A stretch of 59,760 nucleotides of DNA from assembly GCA_946411385.1 (NCBI GenBank), contig CAMKDV010000015.1, positions 1 to 59,760 of the forward strand, in the 5' to 3' direction. This stretch comes from an uncultured Bacteroidales bacterium (GTDB lineage Bacteria; Bacteroidota; Bacteroidia; Bacteroidales; Paludibacteraceae). A model generated the notes under the pieces. That model saw nothing but the letters and a program-made list of their open reading frames with translations, did not search any database and had not been told where the DNA came from. Each line of letters opens with the position of its first letter. The stretch's first letter is position 1. Made by a program: the position numbers and the translations under genes. Below are positions 18,677-28,626 of the stretch, in pieces.

Positions 18677-20110
18677 ATGAAAAAGTTATTTTATATAGCA
18701 ATGGCAGCGCTGATGATGGCAGCTTGCCAACCTGAGCATTACCGTACGGTGTATCCGGCAGGTAATCCTGAGATGACCGCCACGATGCTCACTCAGAGTG
18801 TGCTCTATGGTACGGATAGCGTGGCTTTCCGCGTGGAGATCAACGAGAAAGAAACACCGCTTTCGCAATTGCAGGTGAAAGTGATGGTAGGTTTGCGCGT
18901 AGTGGCTACGGACATGATCCGCACCAAGGACTATCACTACGCAGCCGAACTGAAGTATGCTGTACCGTTTGGCGCCAACATGCCCGAAGGTGAGGATGTC
19001 AAGATCTATCTGACCGCTACAAACGTCGAAGGCACCGCTACCAATGTCATCCTTACCGGCTGCAGCGGAAAGCGTCCCGCATTGGAAACGATGTACGTCA
19101 TGCCGCCAAGCGTCTCGTACGGCGCCATCGGCAAAGGCAAACAGATGACTTACGATGCAGAGAAAGAAGCTTTCGTGCTATATGATCTGAAATGGCCGAA
19201 ATCTATTCAATGTCTGCTGGCAGTTACCGGCACGAAGTTCGGTCGTATCGACTGGAAGACGCCGGTGTTCGGTATGCTGAATGACGAACTCGCACTCATC
19301 ACTGAAGAGCAGTTTGCGGCAGAAGAGGCAAAAGCGATTGTGCTGGAAGATGATAACTTCGAGACCATCGATACCATCATCTTCAATCCCGTGACGTTCG
19401 ATATCTATATCGGCGGCAAGGTGGCTATGCCTGTTACGGCGGTGGATGTACTGACCGACCTGATAGAAGAGCCGTCGTACATCTCGTCGTCAGCAGCCAA
19501 GAAAGAATATATGGGTGCAAAGATCTTCTTCGACAAAGATAGCGAAGTGGAGATTACCGGTGTGACCGACCTGGAGAAGGCATACAACCTCGATTGGATG
19601 GAGTATCTCGGTGGCAACAAGGTGAAGTTCCTCGGCGAGAAGGGTATGTACTATCTGTCGTACAAGGTGGCTGAAGACTATTTGGTAGTGGAGCCGTTGT
19701 ACGACCTGACCGAGCCTGATGTGATGTACTTGTGCGGCGTAGGTATGGGTCAGCCCTCATGGGATCCGCACGCTACGAGCGGCTGGGGCTTCGACAGCCC
19801 GAACCAGAACTTCGTGGGCAGAACGATTGCGCCGAAGACCTATCAGTTCACCGTATACATGCTCAACGATTCGGAGAACGCCGATCATCCGGGCTTTGGT
19901 AGCGTGAACTTCAAGTTCTTCCACCAGCACGGCTGGGGAGGAGAAGAGACTTCGATAGACTTCACCCAGAACGGACTCAACATCGTAAGCTCGACAGAGG
20001 AAAGCAATGTGGGCAACTGGTGGTCCAGTTCCAACCCGCTGTTCGAAGGCGTATATCGCATCACGCTGAACAAGAATACGATGGAAACGAAATATGAAAA
20101 AATTCGTTAA
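18677..20110 (+). CDS. Surface glycan-binding lipoprotein (SusE/F position)
   Basis: A 477-residue lipoprotein in the third position of the locus, where Bacteroidetes encode surface glycan-binding proteins. The start at 18677 gives a clean lipoprotein signal (MKKLFYIAMAALMMAAC); an earlier in-frame ATG at 18602 would add 25 hydrophilic residues and is unlikely. The N-terminal 100 residues look like an Ig-like domain. The rest contains two or three beta-rich modules with exposed tryptophans (MGQPSWDPHATSGWGF, HQHGWGGEETSIDF, NWWSSSNPLF), a pattern seen in domains that bind glucans. It ends 3 bases before the GH30 gene. I cannot name the exact family. Confidence 0.75.
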   Translation: MKKLFYIAMAALMMAACQPEHYRTVYPAGNPEMTATMLTQSVLYGTDSVAFRVEINEKETPLSQLQVKVMVGLRVVATDMIRTKDYHYAAELKYAVPFGANMPEGEDVKIYLTATNVEGTATNVILTGCSGKRPALETMYVMPPSVSYGAIGKGKQMTYDAEKEAFVLYDLKWPKSIQCLLAVTGTKFGRIDWKTPVFGMLNDELALITEEQFAAEEAKAIVLEDDNFETIDTIIFNPVTFDIYIGGKVAMPVTAVDVLTDLIEEPSYISSSAAKKEYMGAKIFFDKDSEVEITGVTDLEKAYNLDWMEYLGGNKVKFLGEKGMYYLSYKVAEDYLVVEPLYDLTEPDVMYLCGVGMGQPSWDPHATSGWGFDSPNQNFVGRTIAPKTYQFTVYMLNDSENADHPGFGSVNFKFFHQHGWGGEETSIDFTQNGLNIVSSTEESNVGNWWSSSNPLFEGVYRITLNKNTMETKYEKIR

Positions 20111-20113
20111 GTT

Positions 20114-21610
20114 ATGAAAAAGCTACTGATCATATCCCTTGCAGCCCTGTTGGTTACGGGCTGCAAGGATCCCAACTCCACCAATCCCGGTACTAATCCG
20201 GATACGTCGCCTACGCAGCACGACGTGATGACCTATATCACTACGGCTGACAACACGATGCATTTCGACAAGGTAGGCAAGAACTTCATCGAGGGACTGA
20301 ACATGAATCCCGAGATCACGCTTACGCTTGACCCGAAGACCCGCTATCAGCAGTTTGACGGATTTGGTGCAGCCATCACCAGCGCCAGTGCCTACAACCT
20401 GCTCCGTATGCCGGCTGATGCCCGTCAGAAACTGCTGAAAGAGACCTTCAGCGTGAGCGAAGGTATGGGCTACAGTTACGTACGCGTACCTATAGGCGGC
20501 AGCGACTTCAATGCCCGCAGCAATTACGACTATACTTGCTGTGACCAACCGGGCATAGAGAACTTCGCCCTTACATCCGACGAGGTGGATTATATCATCC
20601 CCGTGCTCAAAGAGATTCTGGCGATCAATCCTGATCTGAAAGTGATGGGTACGCCGTGGAGCTGCCCGTGTTGGATGAAAGTGGATGACGTGAACAACAA
20701 GAACCCGTACAACGGCTGGGTAGGCGGATATCTGAATCCCGACTACTATCAGGATTATGCGATGTATTTCGTGCTGTGGATTCAGGCTTTCGAGCGCGAA
20801 GGCATTCATATTGAGAGTGTGACCGTTCAGAACGAGCCGCTGAACTGGGGCAACTGCATCTCGCTGTACATGCCCTGGCAGCAGCAGCGCGATTTTGTGA
20901 AGACGGCTCTCGGTCCGACGTTTGAGAGCACGAACACCAAGACGAAGATCATCGTATTCGATCACAACTACAATTACGACGGCAAGGAGGATCAGAACGA
21001 CTATCCGCTCAAGATATACAACGATGCCACTGCATCGAAGTATATCGACGGCGCTGCGTACCATAACTACGGCGGCAGCCCGACCGAACTCGACCAGATC
21101 CATAAAGCTGCTACGGACAAGAACCTCTACTTCACCGAGGCATCCATCGGCACATGGAACGGCGGCAACGATATGAGTGTATCGCTCATGAGCGAAATGA
21201 AGAATACCTGTCTGGCTACGGTGATGCGCTGGTGCAAGGCTGTGATCGTGTGGAACTTCATGTTGGATGACCAGAACGGCCCTCACGGCGGTGCAGGCGC
21301 ATGCTCCACATGTTTCGGTGCAGTAGATGTATCGAGCAAGGATTATACCACGCTTACCAAGCGCAGCCACTACTATGCTATCGGTCACCTGAGCAAGGCG
21401 TTCAAGACAGGCTCGACGCGTATCGGCGTGAAAGGCTATCAGCCTACCAACGTGACGATATGTGCTGCTGAGAATACAGACGGCACCTATGGCGTGGTAC
21501 TGATGAATGAGAACAGCGACGGACTAACCATGCAGATTGAGGCAGGCGAGAAATTCTTTAGCCTAACCTTGCCGGGCAAAAGCGTCACGACCTGTGTAAT
21601 TCCGAAATAG
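20114..21610 (+). CDS. GH30 endo-glucanase lipoprotein (probable beta-1,6-glucanase)
   Basis: A 498-residue glycoside hydrolase family 30 enzyme carried as a lipoprotein (LLVTGC, Cys17) and so probably exposed at the cell surface. It shows the (beta/alpha)8 landmarks of the family: YQQFDGFGAAIT at the barrel start, acid/base E241 in TVQNEPLNW, nucleophile E342 in YFTEASIG, and the C-terminal beta-sandwich edge (NTDGTYGVVLMNENSD). It resembles the GH30_3 branch, whose studied Bacteroides members cut beta-1,6-glucan; the subfamily call is by overall pattern. The ATG lies 3 bases after the preceding stop, so the two are translationally close. Confidence 0.9.
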   Translation: MKKLLIISLAALLVTGCKDPNSTNPGTNPDTSPTQHDVMTYITTADNTMHFDKVGKNFIEGLNMNPEITLTLDPKTRYQQFDGFGAAITSASAYNLLRMPADARQKLLKETFSVSEGMGYSYVRVPIGGSDFNARSNYDYTCCDQPGIENFALTSDEVDYIIPVLKEILAINPDLKVMGTPWSCPCWMKVDDVNNKNPYNGWVGGYLNPDYYQDYAMYFVLWIQAFEREGIHIESVTVQNEPLNWGNCISLYMPWQQQRDFVKTALGPTFESTNTKTKIIVFDHNYNYDGKEDQNDYPLKIYNDATASKYIDGAAYHNYGGSPTELDQIHKAATDKNLYFTEASIGTWNGGNDMSVSLMSEMKNTCLATVMRWCKAVIVWNFMLDDQNGPHGGAGACSTCFGAVDVSSKDYTTLTKRSHYYAIGHLSKAFKTGSTRIGVKGYQPTNVTICAAENTDGTYGVVLMNENSDGLTMQIEAGEKFFSLTLPGKSVTTCVIPK

Positions 21611-21621
21611 TAGAAACAGAT

Positions 21622-21668
21622 GCGGAGGGCGAAAGATTTCGTGCACGAATAGGTTTTTGGCCTTCCGC
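21622..21668 (+). terminator. Hairpin after the first GH30 gene (terminator or attenuator)
   Basis: GCGGAGGGC (21622-21630) pairs with GCCTTCCGC (21660-21668) over 9 bp with one G-U, followed by TTTT. It would partly separate the import/surface genes from the secreted-protein genes downstream, which lack an obvious promoter. Confidence 0.55.
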
Positions 21669-21715
21669 TTTTGGATTTCGACTATAATAGTTAACTATTT
21701 AAAATCAAACAAATC

Positions 21716-22954
21716 ATGAAAAAGTTATTTACTTTTGCAATGGCGCTGATGGCAGCAATGGCTATCAACGCAACCGACTACTATTTTGCCGGTGCAGCCA
21801 ATGGCTGGAGCAACAACAACGAAGCATGGAAGTTCGTTGATGTGGAAGGTGTTCTTACCCTTGAGGTAGCTGACCTGTACGGTGACTTCAAAGTTACCGA
21901 GAACGGCGCATGGCATCCTCAGCACGGTGCAGCCGCATCTGGCGAAGGTGTTGCCCTGAACGGCACGTACAACCTCGTTAAGTGCGACGACAGCCAGGGC
22001 GAAGCTGACGCTCCCGCTAACTGCACGATTCTTATTCCTACCGAGCAAGGCGATGGTGAGTGGCGCTACAAAGATGCCAAACTCACGTTGGACGCTACCA
22101 ACCCCGACGCACTGGTTATCTCTCTCGTAGCAGGTACGTTGTATGACCACAGCGCTGCTCCGAAGACCTATCAGATCGTAGGTGCATTCAACGGCTGGGA
22201 TGCTGCCGGTGCTCCGTCGTTTGAGGAAGTTGAAGGTGTGCTGACCGTTACTGTTGAGAACCTCAGCGGTACGTTCAAGATCATCGAGGATCATGCTTGG
22301 ACCAACCAGTGGGCTACCAACTGGGAGACCGGTGGCAGTTTGGCTCTGGGTGAGCCGTACGTTCTGGGCGCTAAGGGCGACCAGGGTGAACCTGCCAACC
22401 TTGCACTGGCTAACCCCTTCGGCGGCTATCAGAACGCTGTGCTGACACTCGAGAAAAACATCAGCGGGGAGTTTGTTCTTACGCTCGTTAGCGGTACGTT
22501 CTCATTGGTTGAGAACGACTGGTTCATCCCGGGCGCATGGCAGGGCTGGAAATGCGACGACGTAGCTAAGATGTCGCCGGTAGACGGTCAGGAGAACACC
22601 TACGAGCTGCTGCTGGCTGAGTTCAGCGGTGAGTTCAAGGTTGTTTATGGTGAATGGGCTGTTGAGTTCGGTGCTGCCAAGGGTTCGGAAGAGACCTGGA
22701 CGGTTAACACCCCGATGGAACTATCGTTCCCCTGCGACAACATGAAACCTGCTACCGATGAGGTTTATCAGGACGTAACGCTGACGCTGGTTGTTGACTA
22801 TGAGAACGTAGCTGCAACGCTGACCATCGCCGTAGAAGGTGAGGGCGTTCAGAATATCGAGCTCAATGCCAAGAGCATCAAGCGCATCGAGAACGGTCAG
22901 CTGATCATCGAGAACAACGGCGTTCGTTACAACGCTAACGGTATTGCCCAATAA
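21716..22954 (+). CDS. Secreted three-module carbohydrate-binding-like protein
   Basis: A 412-residue protein with a signal peptide ending near residue 19. It has three tandem modules of about 120 residues, each starting with YYFAGAANGW / YQIVGAFNGW / WFIPGAWQGW and containing (F)KV-type strands (GDFKVTENGAW, GTFKIIEDHAW, GEFKVVYGEW). This is the pattern of starch-binding-like or X25-like modules. The last 26 residues (KRIENGQLIIENNGVRYNAN and on) form a sorting-like tail shared with other secreted proteins here. No catalytic domain is visible; it is probably an extracellular glycan binder. It follows the hairpin at 21622-21668. Confidence 0.75.
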   Translation: MKKLFTFAMALMAAMAINATDYYFAGAANGWSNNNEAWKFVDVEGVLTLEVADLYGDFKVTENGAWHPQHGAAASGEGVALNGTYNLVKCDDSQGEADAPANCTILIPTEQGDGEWRYKDAKLTLDATNPDALVISLVAGTLYDHSAAPKTYQIVGAFNGWDAAGAPSFEEVEGVLTVTVENLSGTFKIIEDHAWTNQWATNWETGGSLALGEPYVLGAKGDQGEPANLALANPFGGYQNAVLTLEKNISGEFVLTLVSGTFSLVENDWFIPGAWQGWKCDDVAKMSPVDGQENTYELLLAEFSGEFKVVYGEWAVEFGAAKGSEETWTVNTPMELSFPCDNMKPATDEVYQDVTLTLVVDYENVAATLTIAVEGEGVQNIELNAKSIKRIENGQLIIENNGVRYNANGIAQ

Positions 22955-22968
22955 GCAATCCCATCAAG

Positions 22969-22995
22969 TCAGGGGAGGCTGATTACCTCCCTTGA
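22969..22995 (+). terminator. Hairpin after the three-module protein
   Basis: TCAGGGGAGG (22969-22978) pairs with CCTCCCTTGA (22986-22995) with one G-U and a 7-base loop. There is no T tract, so it may be an mRNA-stabilising or processing hairpin rather than a full stop. Confidence 0.45.
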
Positions 22996-23021
22996 TTACC
23001 AATCATTAAAATTTGTACTTT

Positions 23022-26000
23022 ATGAAACGCTTTGCACTTTTTCTTATAGCAGCCTGTCTGTTGAGTTATGCTAATGCAGAAACCGTAACCCGTACGTTCT
23101 ATTTCGACTTCGGCATGGACGGCGGTACGCGCGGTACGATCACCACCTCGCCCGATGGTAACGGCCATTATTGGAACAATATCGGCAATGAGGAGGTAAC
23201 GAGCAACAAACCCTCGCTCACGCACGTCTACAGCCTGGTGGATGAAGCCAACGTGGCTACTACGCTCAGCGTACAACTGGCCGGCGCACAGTTTACTGCC
23301 AACGGCATGAGCGGCGGTGGAGGATTGCTGTCGCCCGATGCCGAGCTGCTTGGCGACCTGGCTGTAGCCACGGCTACCTCCGACTATCTGTTTGCTTCGA
23401 ATAGCGAACATTGCTCGATCGTGATCAGCGGACTGGATACGCAGAAAGGCTATCAGTTTAAAGTGTTCGCCAGCCGCACGGCTACCGATGCGCGTATCAG
23501 TGATTATACGTTCCGCGGCGCATGGGCTATCCAGGGCTCACTGCAAGCGGCCGGTACTGGTATCGGTGCCAACGGAGAAAATCAGAATACGAGCAATGTA
23601 TATCTCTCGCCCGTGATGCGTCCGGCTGCTGACGGTACAATCAGTCTGACCGTTCATCGCCAATATGCCGGCAGTGGCGCCTATTTCCCCATCAACTGCA
23701 TGCGTATGCAAGAGATGACCGATCTGCACGTAGCCGACCGTGAGATATATATCGACTGCGGTCATAACGACGGTACCAACGGCGAATTGACCACTTCGCC
23801 CGATACGGGTGGCAAGTACTGGAACAACCTGTACGACCAGACCACCTCTGCTGCGGCTGTCAACCTCGTTTATACCGATAATACCGCTGTTGGCGCCAAT
23901 GTCACTATTGCCTCCGCCTTCCAGCGCAACGGCTACAAAAACGGCGGTAACACCGCAGATACCTATTCGGCTATACTCGGTGCGTTTGGCAAAAAGACGG
24001 TGATGGGTGACTATTTCTTCCAGAGCGGCAGCAATACCGGCAAGATGAAGTTCAGCGGGCTGAATCCCGACAAGGCGTACGTATTCTATATCATCGGTTC
24101 GCGCGCATACAACAGCAGTTTTGGTCAGACGGTGGACAAACTCAAGCTGGAAGGCTTGACCACTCAGACCTTCACCCACCATACAGGCGGTAACGGTCTA
24201 TGCTACTCCGGTGCAACGAACGGATGGAACGAAGATGCGTTCAGCGTTTCCGAACCCATCTTCCCGACCGCTGAAGGCGAGCTGACGCTCAGCCTGAGTG
24301 CAGAGCGCGGATCGTACGTGCATATCAATGCGATGCGTATAGAGGAATATTCTGATTACCCCAAACCTGCTCCCGTAGAAGAGGAGCAGTTCGCAGCCGT
24401 GCTGATGAAGGGTACTGCTGTGGAAGGCGGTGAGATCAACATGCATCTCCGCGCCGAGGACGGCAAGACGCAGGGTACCTCGTTCGAGACCTTCTGCCGG
24501 ATGACTAACGGCGGTACACTCAGCTTTGAAAAACCCGATGGTACCGTTCTTTCTTCCGCCACCTGCGCGCTGGCTGACGGCATCTATCGCATCGTGTACA
24601 ACACCACTGCTCGTACATTTACTTCGCTTGCCATCACGCGCGTAGCTATCGTGGGTAACGTGACTACCGCCGGCTGGAGTGCCGCAGGTGTAGCATTGAC
24701 CTACCGCGGCAACGGCGTTTGGCGTGACACAATGAATCTGGTTGAGTACATAGGCTCGGACGCCGAGCGCGGACAGTTCTGCATGAATAGCTCGTGGGAT
24801 TATACGGTAAAGGCGCGCAACGGAGTGGAAGGTCTTGTAGGCTTTACGCCCGATGCAGCTGACTGCGGCTTCAGCGTAGAAGATATACCGATGCGTCACG
24901 GACGCAAAGATGTGATGCTCGATATGCAGAACTTCGTATATGCCCTCGAATGTATGGAAGTTGCCGACAACAAGATAACTTTCTTCGGTTCGTCCGTATG
25001 CAACGGTCAGGGAGCAGAGGAAGTGTCGAGCGTGAAGCACGGCTATGCATGGCAGTACGGCCAACTGCTGGCGGCACGTCATGCGGTAGACAGCAGTATA
25101 CCCGAATATGAGTACTCCAACGCCTCTATCAACGGCAACAACACGCTCAACCTGCTTGCCCGCTACAAAGGTCACCTGTTAGGCGACTGCGGTCAGTATG
25201 TAGTGATTGGCTTGGGCTTGGGTAACGAAGGTATCCACGGCGCAGCCAACCCGCAGGCTATCTACGACCAGTGGAAGCATAATATGGACAGCCTCACCCG
25301 TATTTTCCAAGAGGAAGGCAAGATAGTTGTGGCATCGAACAACTATACCCGCGGCGATTACAACGCTACCGACTACGGCTACGTCAAACGCATGAACCTG
25401 GAGATGCACGAGTGGGATATACCTACCATCAACCTGCTTGGCGCAGTGGACAACTGCACGGGTAACGGTCAGTGGGCTGACGGCTATCAGAACGGCGATG
25501 ATATCTACCATCCTAACCATGCCGGACATACGGAGATGATGCACACCATCGTTCCCTCGCTGTTCGATGCACTGGCTATAGGCAAGACGCTGCCTACCCG
25601 CCAGACGGGCGAGGGCATGAACCTTGAAAACAACCAAAAGATAGTCATAACCCCCGAGGATGAAGTGCACTCGTTCACGCTGGCGTTCCGCGTAAAGAAC
25701 ATCAGTGCGCTGAACATGGCATGGACCCTCAATGCAGGTACAGCGCCGCAGGTAAGCAGTGCCATCACGGACGCCAACTGGCACACCGTGGTTATCTCGC
25801 ACTACTATGCTGCCGGCAAGACCTATGTATATGTCGATGGCGTGGCAGGTAACGCCGTGGACGGCAAGATGTTGCTTGATAAGGTGGAACTGAGCGGCTT
25901 GTGCTCAATCAGCGATCTGCACTTCTGGCGTGCCGGCATGAATGCCGACGAGGTGGCAGCTTTTGTGGCAGGCAAGATGCTCTGCTCATCGCTTGAACTC

Positions 26001-26216
26001 TATTGCCCGCTTAACAATGGCAATACGGACAACCTTGCGCAGTCGACCAACACTATTACGGTGCTGACGGAAGAAACCGCGCTTGAAGAGGTAAATGATA
26101 AAATGGCAAATGACCAAATGGGAAATGCTTTTACCATCCTCGGTCATCCCACCGACCCTTCCTTTCGCGGCAGCGTACTGATCGTTGACGGGAAGAAAGT
26201 GATACGACAACAATAA
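23022..26216 (+). CDS. Large secreted SGNH-hydrolase protein with LamG-like C-terminal domain
   Basis: A 1064-residue secreted protein. The ATG at 23022 gives a clean signal peptide (MKRFALFLIAACLLSYANA). Residues about 20-440 hold two tandem modules, each opening with a (Y)FDFG/IDCG...TTSPD...G.YWNN pattern and ending with INCMRMQE / INAMRIEE. A middle region with an immunoglobulin-like segment leads to an SGNH/GDSL-type hydrolase: FFGSSVCNGQG (block I Ser), a GLGNEG segment and DIYHPNHAGH (Asp/His). A LamG/concanavalin-like domain (about 870-990) follows. The C terminus (ILGHPTDPSFRGSVLIVDGK...) resembles a sorting tail. The SGNH domain suggests removal of acyl groups or a related esterase activity on a glycan; the substrate is unknown. 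Confidence 0.75.
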   Translation: MKRFALFLIAACLLSYANAETVTRTFYFDFGMDGGTRGTITTSPDGNGHYWNNIGNEEVTSNKPSLTHVYSLVDEANVATTLSVQLAGAQFTANGMSGGGGLLSPDAELLGDLAVATATSDYLFASNSEHCSIVISGLDTQKGYQFKVFASRTATDARISDYTFRGAWAIQGSLQAAGTGIGANGENQNTSNVYLSPVMRPAADGTISLTVHRQYAGSGAYFPINCMRMQEMTDLHVADREIYIDCGHNDGTNGELTTSPDTGGKYWNNLYDQTTSAAAVNLVYTDNTAVGANVTIASAFQRNGYKNGGNTADTYSAILGAFGKKTVMGDYFFQSGSNTGKMKFSGLNPDKAYVFYIIGSRAYNSSFGQTVDKLKLEGLTTQTFTHHTGGNGLCYSGATNGWNEDAFSVSEPIFPTAEGELTLSLSAERGSYVHINAMRIEEYSDYPKPAPVEEEQFAAVLMKGTAVEGGEINMHLRAEDGKTQGTSFETFCRMTNGGTLSFEKPDGTVLSSATCALADGIYRIVYNTTARTFTSLAITRVAIVGNVTTAGWSAAGVALTYRGNGVWRDTMNLVEYIGSDAERGQFCMNSSWDYTVKARNGVEGLVGFTPDAADCGFSVEDIPMRHGRKDVMLDMQNFVYALECMEVADNKITFFGSSVCNGQGAEEVSSVKHGYAWQYGQLLAARHAVDSSIPEYEYSNASINGNNTLNLLARYKGHLLGDCGQYVVIGLGLGNEGIHGAANPQAIYDQWKHNMDSLTRIFQEEGKIVVASNNYTRGDYNATDYGYVKRMNLEMHEWDIPTINLLGAVDNCTGNGQWADGYQNGDDIYHPNHAGHTEMMHTIVPSLFDALAIGKTLPTRQTGEGMNLENNQKIVITPEDEVHSFTLAFRVKNISALNMAWTLNAGTAPQVSSAITDANWHTVVISHYYAAGKTYVYVDGVAGNAVDGKMLLDKVELSGLCSISDLHFWRAGMNADEVAAFVAGKMLCSSLELYCPLNNGNTDNLAQSTNTITVLTEETALEEVNDKMANDQMGNAFTILGHPTDPSFRGSVLIVDGKKVIRQQ

Positions 26217-26234
26217 CCAAAATTATTATATATC

Positions 26235-28445
26235 ATGAAAAATATTTATAAATTTCTCACGCTGATTATAGCGTGTATGTTGACGGTTAACCTGTCAGCA
26301 ACCTACTACATTGTAGGCGACGGAACGGATGACCCGAACGGAAAATGGTGCAACGGGACGAATTGGGAATTCCTGGCGCTTGACGAAAACAACAGCATTA
26401 CGTTCTATGGTGTTGCCGCAGGGAAAAACTACGGTTTCAAGATTACGAATGCAGCCGACTGGAGTCACGATCAGTACACTACGTTCGATTATGACAACAG
26501 TGATGCTCCTCTGTATGGCGGTAATGGTGGTGATATGGGTTTCAGGCTTACTGAGGATGCAGACGTGACCGTTTCTTTCGTAGACGGGAAAGTGCGCCTG
26601 CGTGCAACAAAGCCTTTGGCATACCGCAGCAATTATTACTACATCGCAGGCGACAAGAGTGCAATGGGTAGTTGGTCTGAAAATGCAGTAGTGCTAACAG
26701 ACGACCAAATCACATTCTCCAATCTGGCAGCAGAGTGGTATGAATTTAAGATTACCAATGGCACTTGGGATAAAACATGGGGCTATTCGGAATTGGATGT
26801 TGCCAAATCTTCTCCGATGCATAAAACCTATGGTGAGGGCAATAATATCTGTTTCCGTCTGCAAGCGGCAGCGGATGTGACAGTCAAAATGGAGAATGGC
26901 AAGGTTGTGCTGCTTATCGATCGGGAGTATTGTGTAACCGGTATAGGTGGATGGGATGCCGTTACGGGGTACACCTTGACACAAGCAAATAACTATACTT
27001 ATACATTCTATAATCTCTCATCCGGCGATTACCGATTCAAAGTTAAAGAGAAAGTAGGTAATGCATGGCATGATGACTGCACATGGGGCTACGACCACCT
27101 TGATACCGAGAACTCCAATACAGGAGGTGACTGGGACGGCGATAGCCATAATGTAGGCTTTCATTTAAACACACCGCATGATGTAACCATAGCCCTTGTA
27201 AATAACAAGATATGCTTGAATGTAACCCCCGTATATTTCGTGGCCGGTAACGGCAATGGCGGTGCATGGCTGAACGGAGTAACCGGTTGGAATCCATCTG
27301 CCGCAGTCAACCGACTGGATCCTGAGACAAATTGCATAACATATTCCGGTATCCCTGCCGGTACATATGAGTTCAAAGTTGTAAAAGGTGCATGGGGAGA
27401 AGGCAACGAATGGGCTGCCGGTAATGTTGAATTGGAAACATCTTCCAAAGGCTATCAAGGTAATGGCACTAACAACATCAAGTTTGATCTCCAACAATCC
27501 ACAAATGTAACTATCACCTTTAATCCTGAGACCGAAAAGATCTCGCTTGTAAGTTCTCACGGCTATTTCCTTAGTAATGTGTATTCTGTTACCGGTGTAG
27601 AGGCATTAACCGGTGCCAATTGGTCGGCAACGGCTACGGATACAGAGTTGACGCCAAAAGGTGACGGAACGTATGAACTAATCATGCGAAATAAGGATTT
27701 GTCTGTGGGTAATTATGATTATAAGATTATCGGAGGGCATAGTTGGGGAGACGGTTGCGAGTACCCGACTTCGAACGCACAAGTTTCTATTCCGGAAGCC
27801 GGTACTTACACCATTATCTTCACCCTCAATCCTGTAGAGGGTACGCAGTCAAATGCCGTTTACAAGCAGCAAGACGTCACGATATCCGCATACGGCTACA
27901 GCACCTTCTATAGCGATAAGGCTTGGACGCTGCCTGACGGGCTGACGGCTACTATCTTTACCCAGGTGAACGGTACGGCTCTTGTCGGTGAGAGTATCGA
28001 CCTTATCCCAGCAAATACCGGCGTATTGCTCAGCGGTACAGCCAATGATACCTATACGCTGCTGCAAACCACCACGGATGTAACGTATAGCAATAACCTG
28101 TTCCGCGGAACAACATCCGCCGAGACTATTGCCGACAACGGCAAGGTACACTATATCCTTGGAACCAAGAGCGGCGAGTGCGGATTGTACTGGCCATCTG
28201 GTACAGACCAAGGCGTAGGCGCTTTTGAAAACAAAGCAGGTAAAGCATATCTGGAAATAGAGCCTTCGGCTGCGCCGGCTGGAGCACCGGGATTCATTTT
28301 GCGGGGCAAAGATGTGGTAACGGCTGTGGAAGATCTGCCGGTAAATGAGGATGCCGAGTACTACGACCTGCTCGGACGCAAAGTGACTCATCCGCAACCC
28401 GGAAACTTGTATATATGCAATGGCAAGAAAGTGCTGCTATTCTAA
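26235..28445 (+). CDS. Secreted protein with tandem X25-like modules
   Basis: A 736-residue secreted protein with a signal peptide (MKNIYKFLTLIIACMLTVNLSA). About five tandem modules of 85-110 residues follow. Each contains a (Y)YI(A/V)G or YFVAG strand, a W-rich turn, and a GxYxFKV/I..GxW motif (AAGKNYGFKITNAADW, EWYEFKITNGTW, GDYRFKVKEKVG, GTYEFKVVKGAW, GNYDYKIIGGHSW). This is the pattern of the pullulanase-associated X25-like fold. A separate beta domain (about 550-690, VTISAYGYSTFYSDKAW) precedes a type-IX-like tail (YYDLLGRKVTH...LYICNGKKVLLF). No catalytic residues are seen; it is probably a multivalent glycan binder. It sits 18 bases after the SGNH-protein gene. Confidence 0.75.
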   Translation: MKNIYKFLTLIIACMLTVNLSATYYIVGDGTDDPNGKWCNGTNWEFLALDENNSITFYGVAAGKNYGFKITNAADWSHDQYTTFDYDNSDAPLYGGNGGDMGFRLTEDADVTVSFVDGKVRLRATKPLAYRSNYYYIAGDKSAMGSWSENAVVLTDDQITFSNLAAEWYEFKITNGTWDKTWGYSELDVAKSSPMHKTYGEGNNICFRLQAAADVTVKMENGKVVLLIDREYCVTGIGGWDAVTGYTLTQANNYTYTFYNLSSGDYRFKVKEKVGNAWHDDCTWGYDHLDTENSNTGGDWDGDSHNVGFHLNTPHDVTIALVNNKICLNVTPVYFVAGNGNGGAWLNGVTGWNPSAAVNRLDPETNCITYSGIPAGTYEFKVVKGAWGEGNEWAAGNVELETSSKGYQGNGTNNIKFDLQQSTNVTITFNPETEKISLVSSHGYFLSNVYSVTGVEALTGANWSATATDTELTPKGDGTYELIMRNKDLSVGNYDYKIIGGHSWGDGCEYPTSNAQVSIPEAGTYTIIFTLNPVEGTQSNAVYKQQDVTISAYGYSTFYSDKAWTLPDGLTATIFTQVNGTALVGESIDLIPANTGVLLSGTANDTYTLLQTTTDVTYSNNLFRGTTSAETIADNGKVHYILGTKSGECGLYWPSGTDQGVGAFENKAGKAYLEIEPSAAPAGAPGFILRGKDVVTAVEDLPVNEDAEYYDLLGRKVTHPQPGNLYICNGKKVLLF

Positions 28446-28494
28446 TGCATTCATTTTGTTCTACTAATGTCAAACAACATAAATCAGGATTAAT

Positions 28495-28611
28495 ATGAAA
28501 AAGACATATATACAGCCCCAAAGCGAATATACAAATATGTGCCCCGGCACTGCTCTGCTCAACATCTCCGGTTTCACCGAGGACTACAGCGATCCGGATA
28601 GCCAGTTGTAA
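28495..28611 (+). CDS. 38-residue peptide of unknown function
   Basis: A short reading frame from ATG at 28495 to TAA at 28609 encodes 38 residues starting MKKTYIQPQSEYTNMCPGTA and ending in an acidic stretch. It lies between two co-directional glycan-utilisation genes, 49 bases after the first and 15 bases before the GH30 gene. The opening (MKK-Y-I-x-P) and small size resemble a widespread class of short Bacteroidales peptides of unknown function; I recall the pattern but cannot verify it. There is no signal peptide or clear precursor leader. It could instead be a leader peptide that couples translation to the GH30 gene. Confidence 0.5.
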   Translation: MKKTYIQPQSEYTNMCPGTALLNISGFTEDYSDPDSQL

Positions 28612-28626
28612 TCAAAGCGAAGCAGT

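Noticed and set aside
20123..21388. Minus-strand open frame of 421 codons
   Set aside because: Antisense to the GH30 gene, whose catalytic motifs are intact; no promoter or domain.
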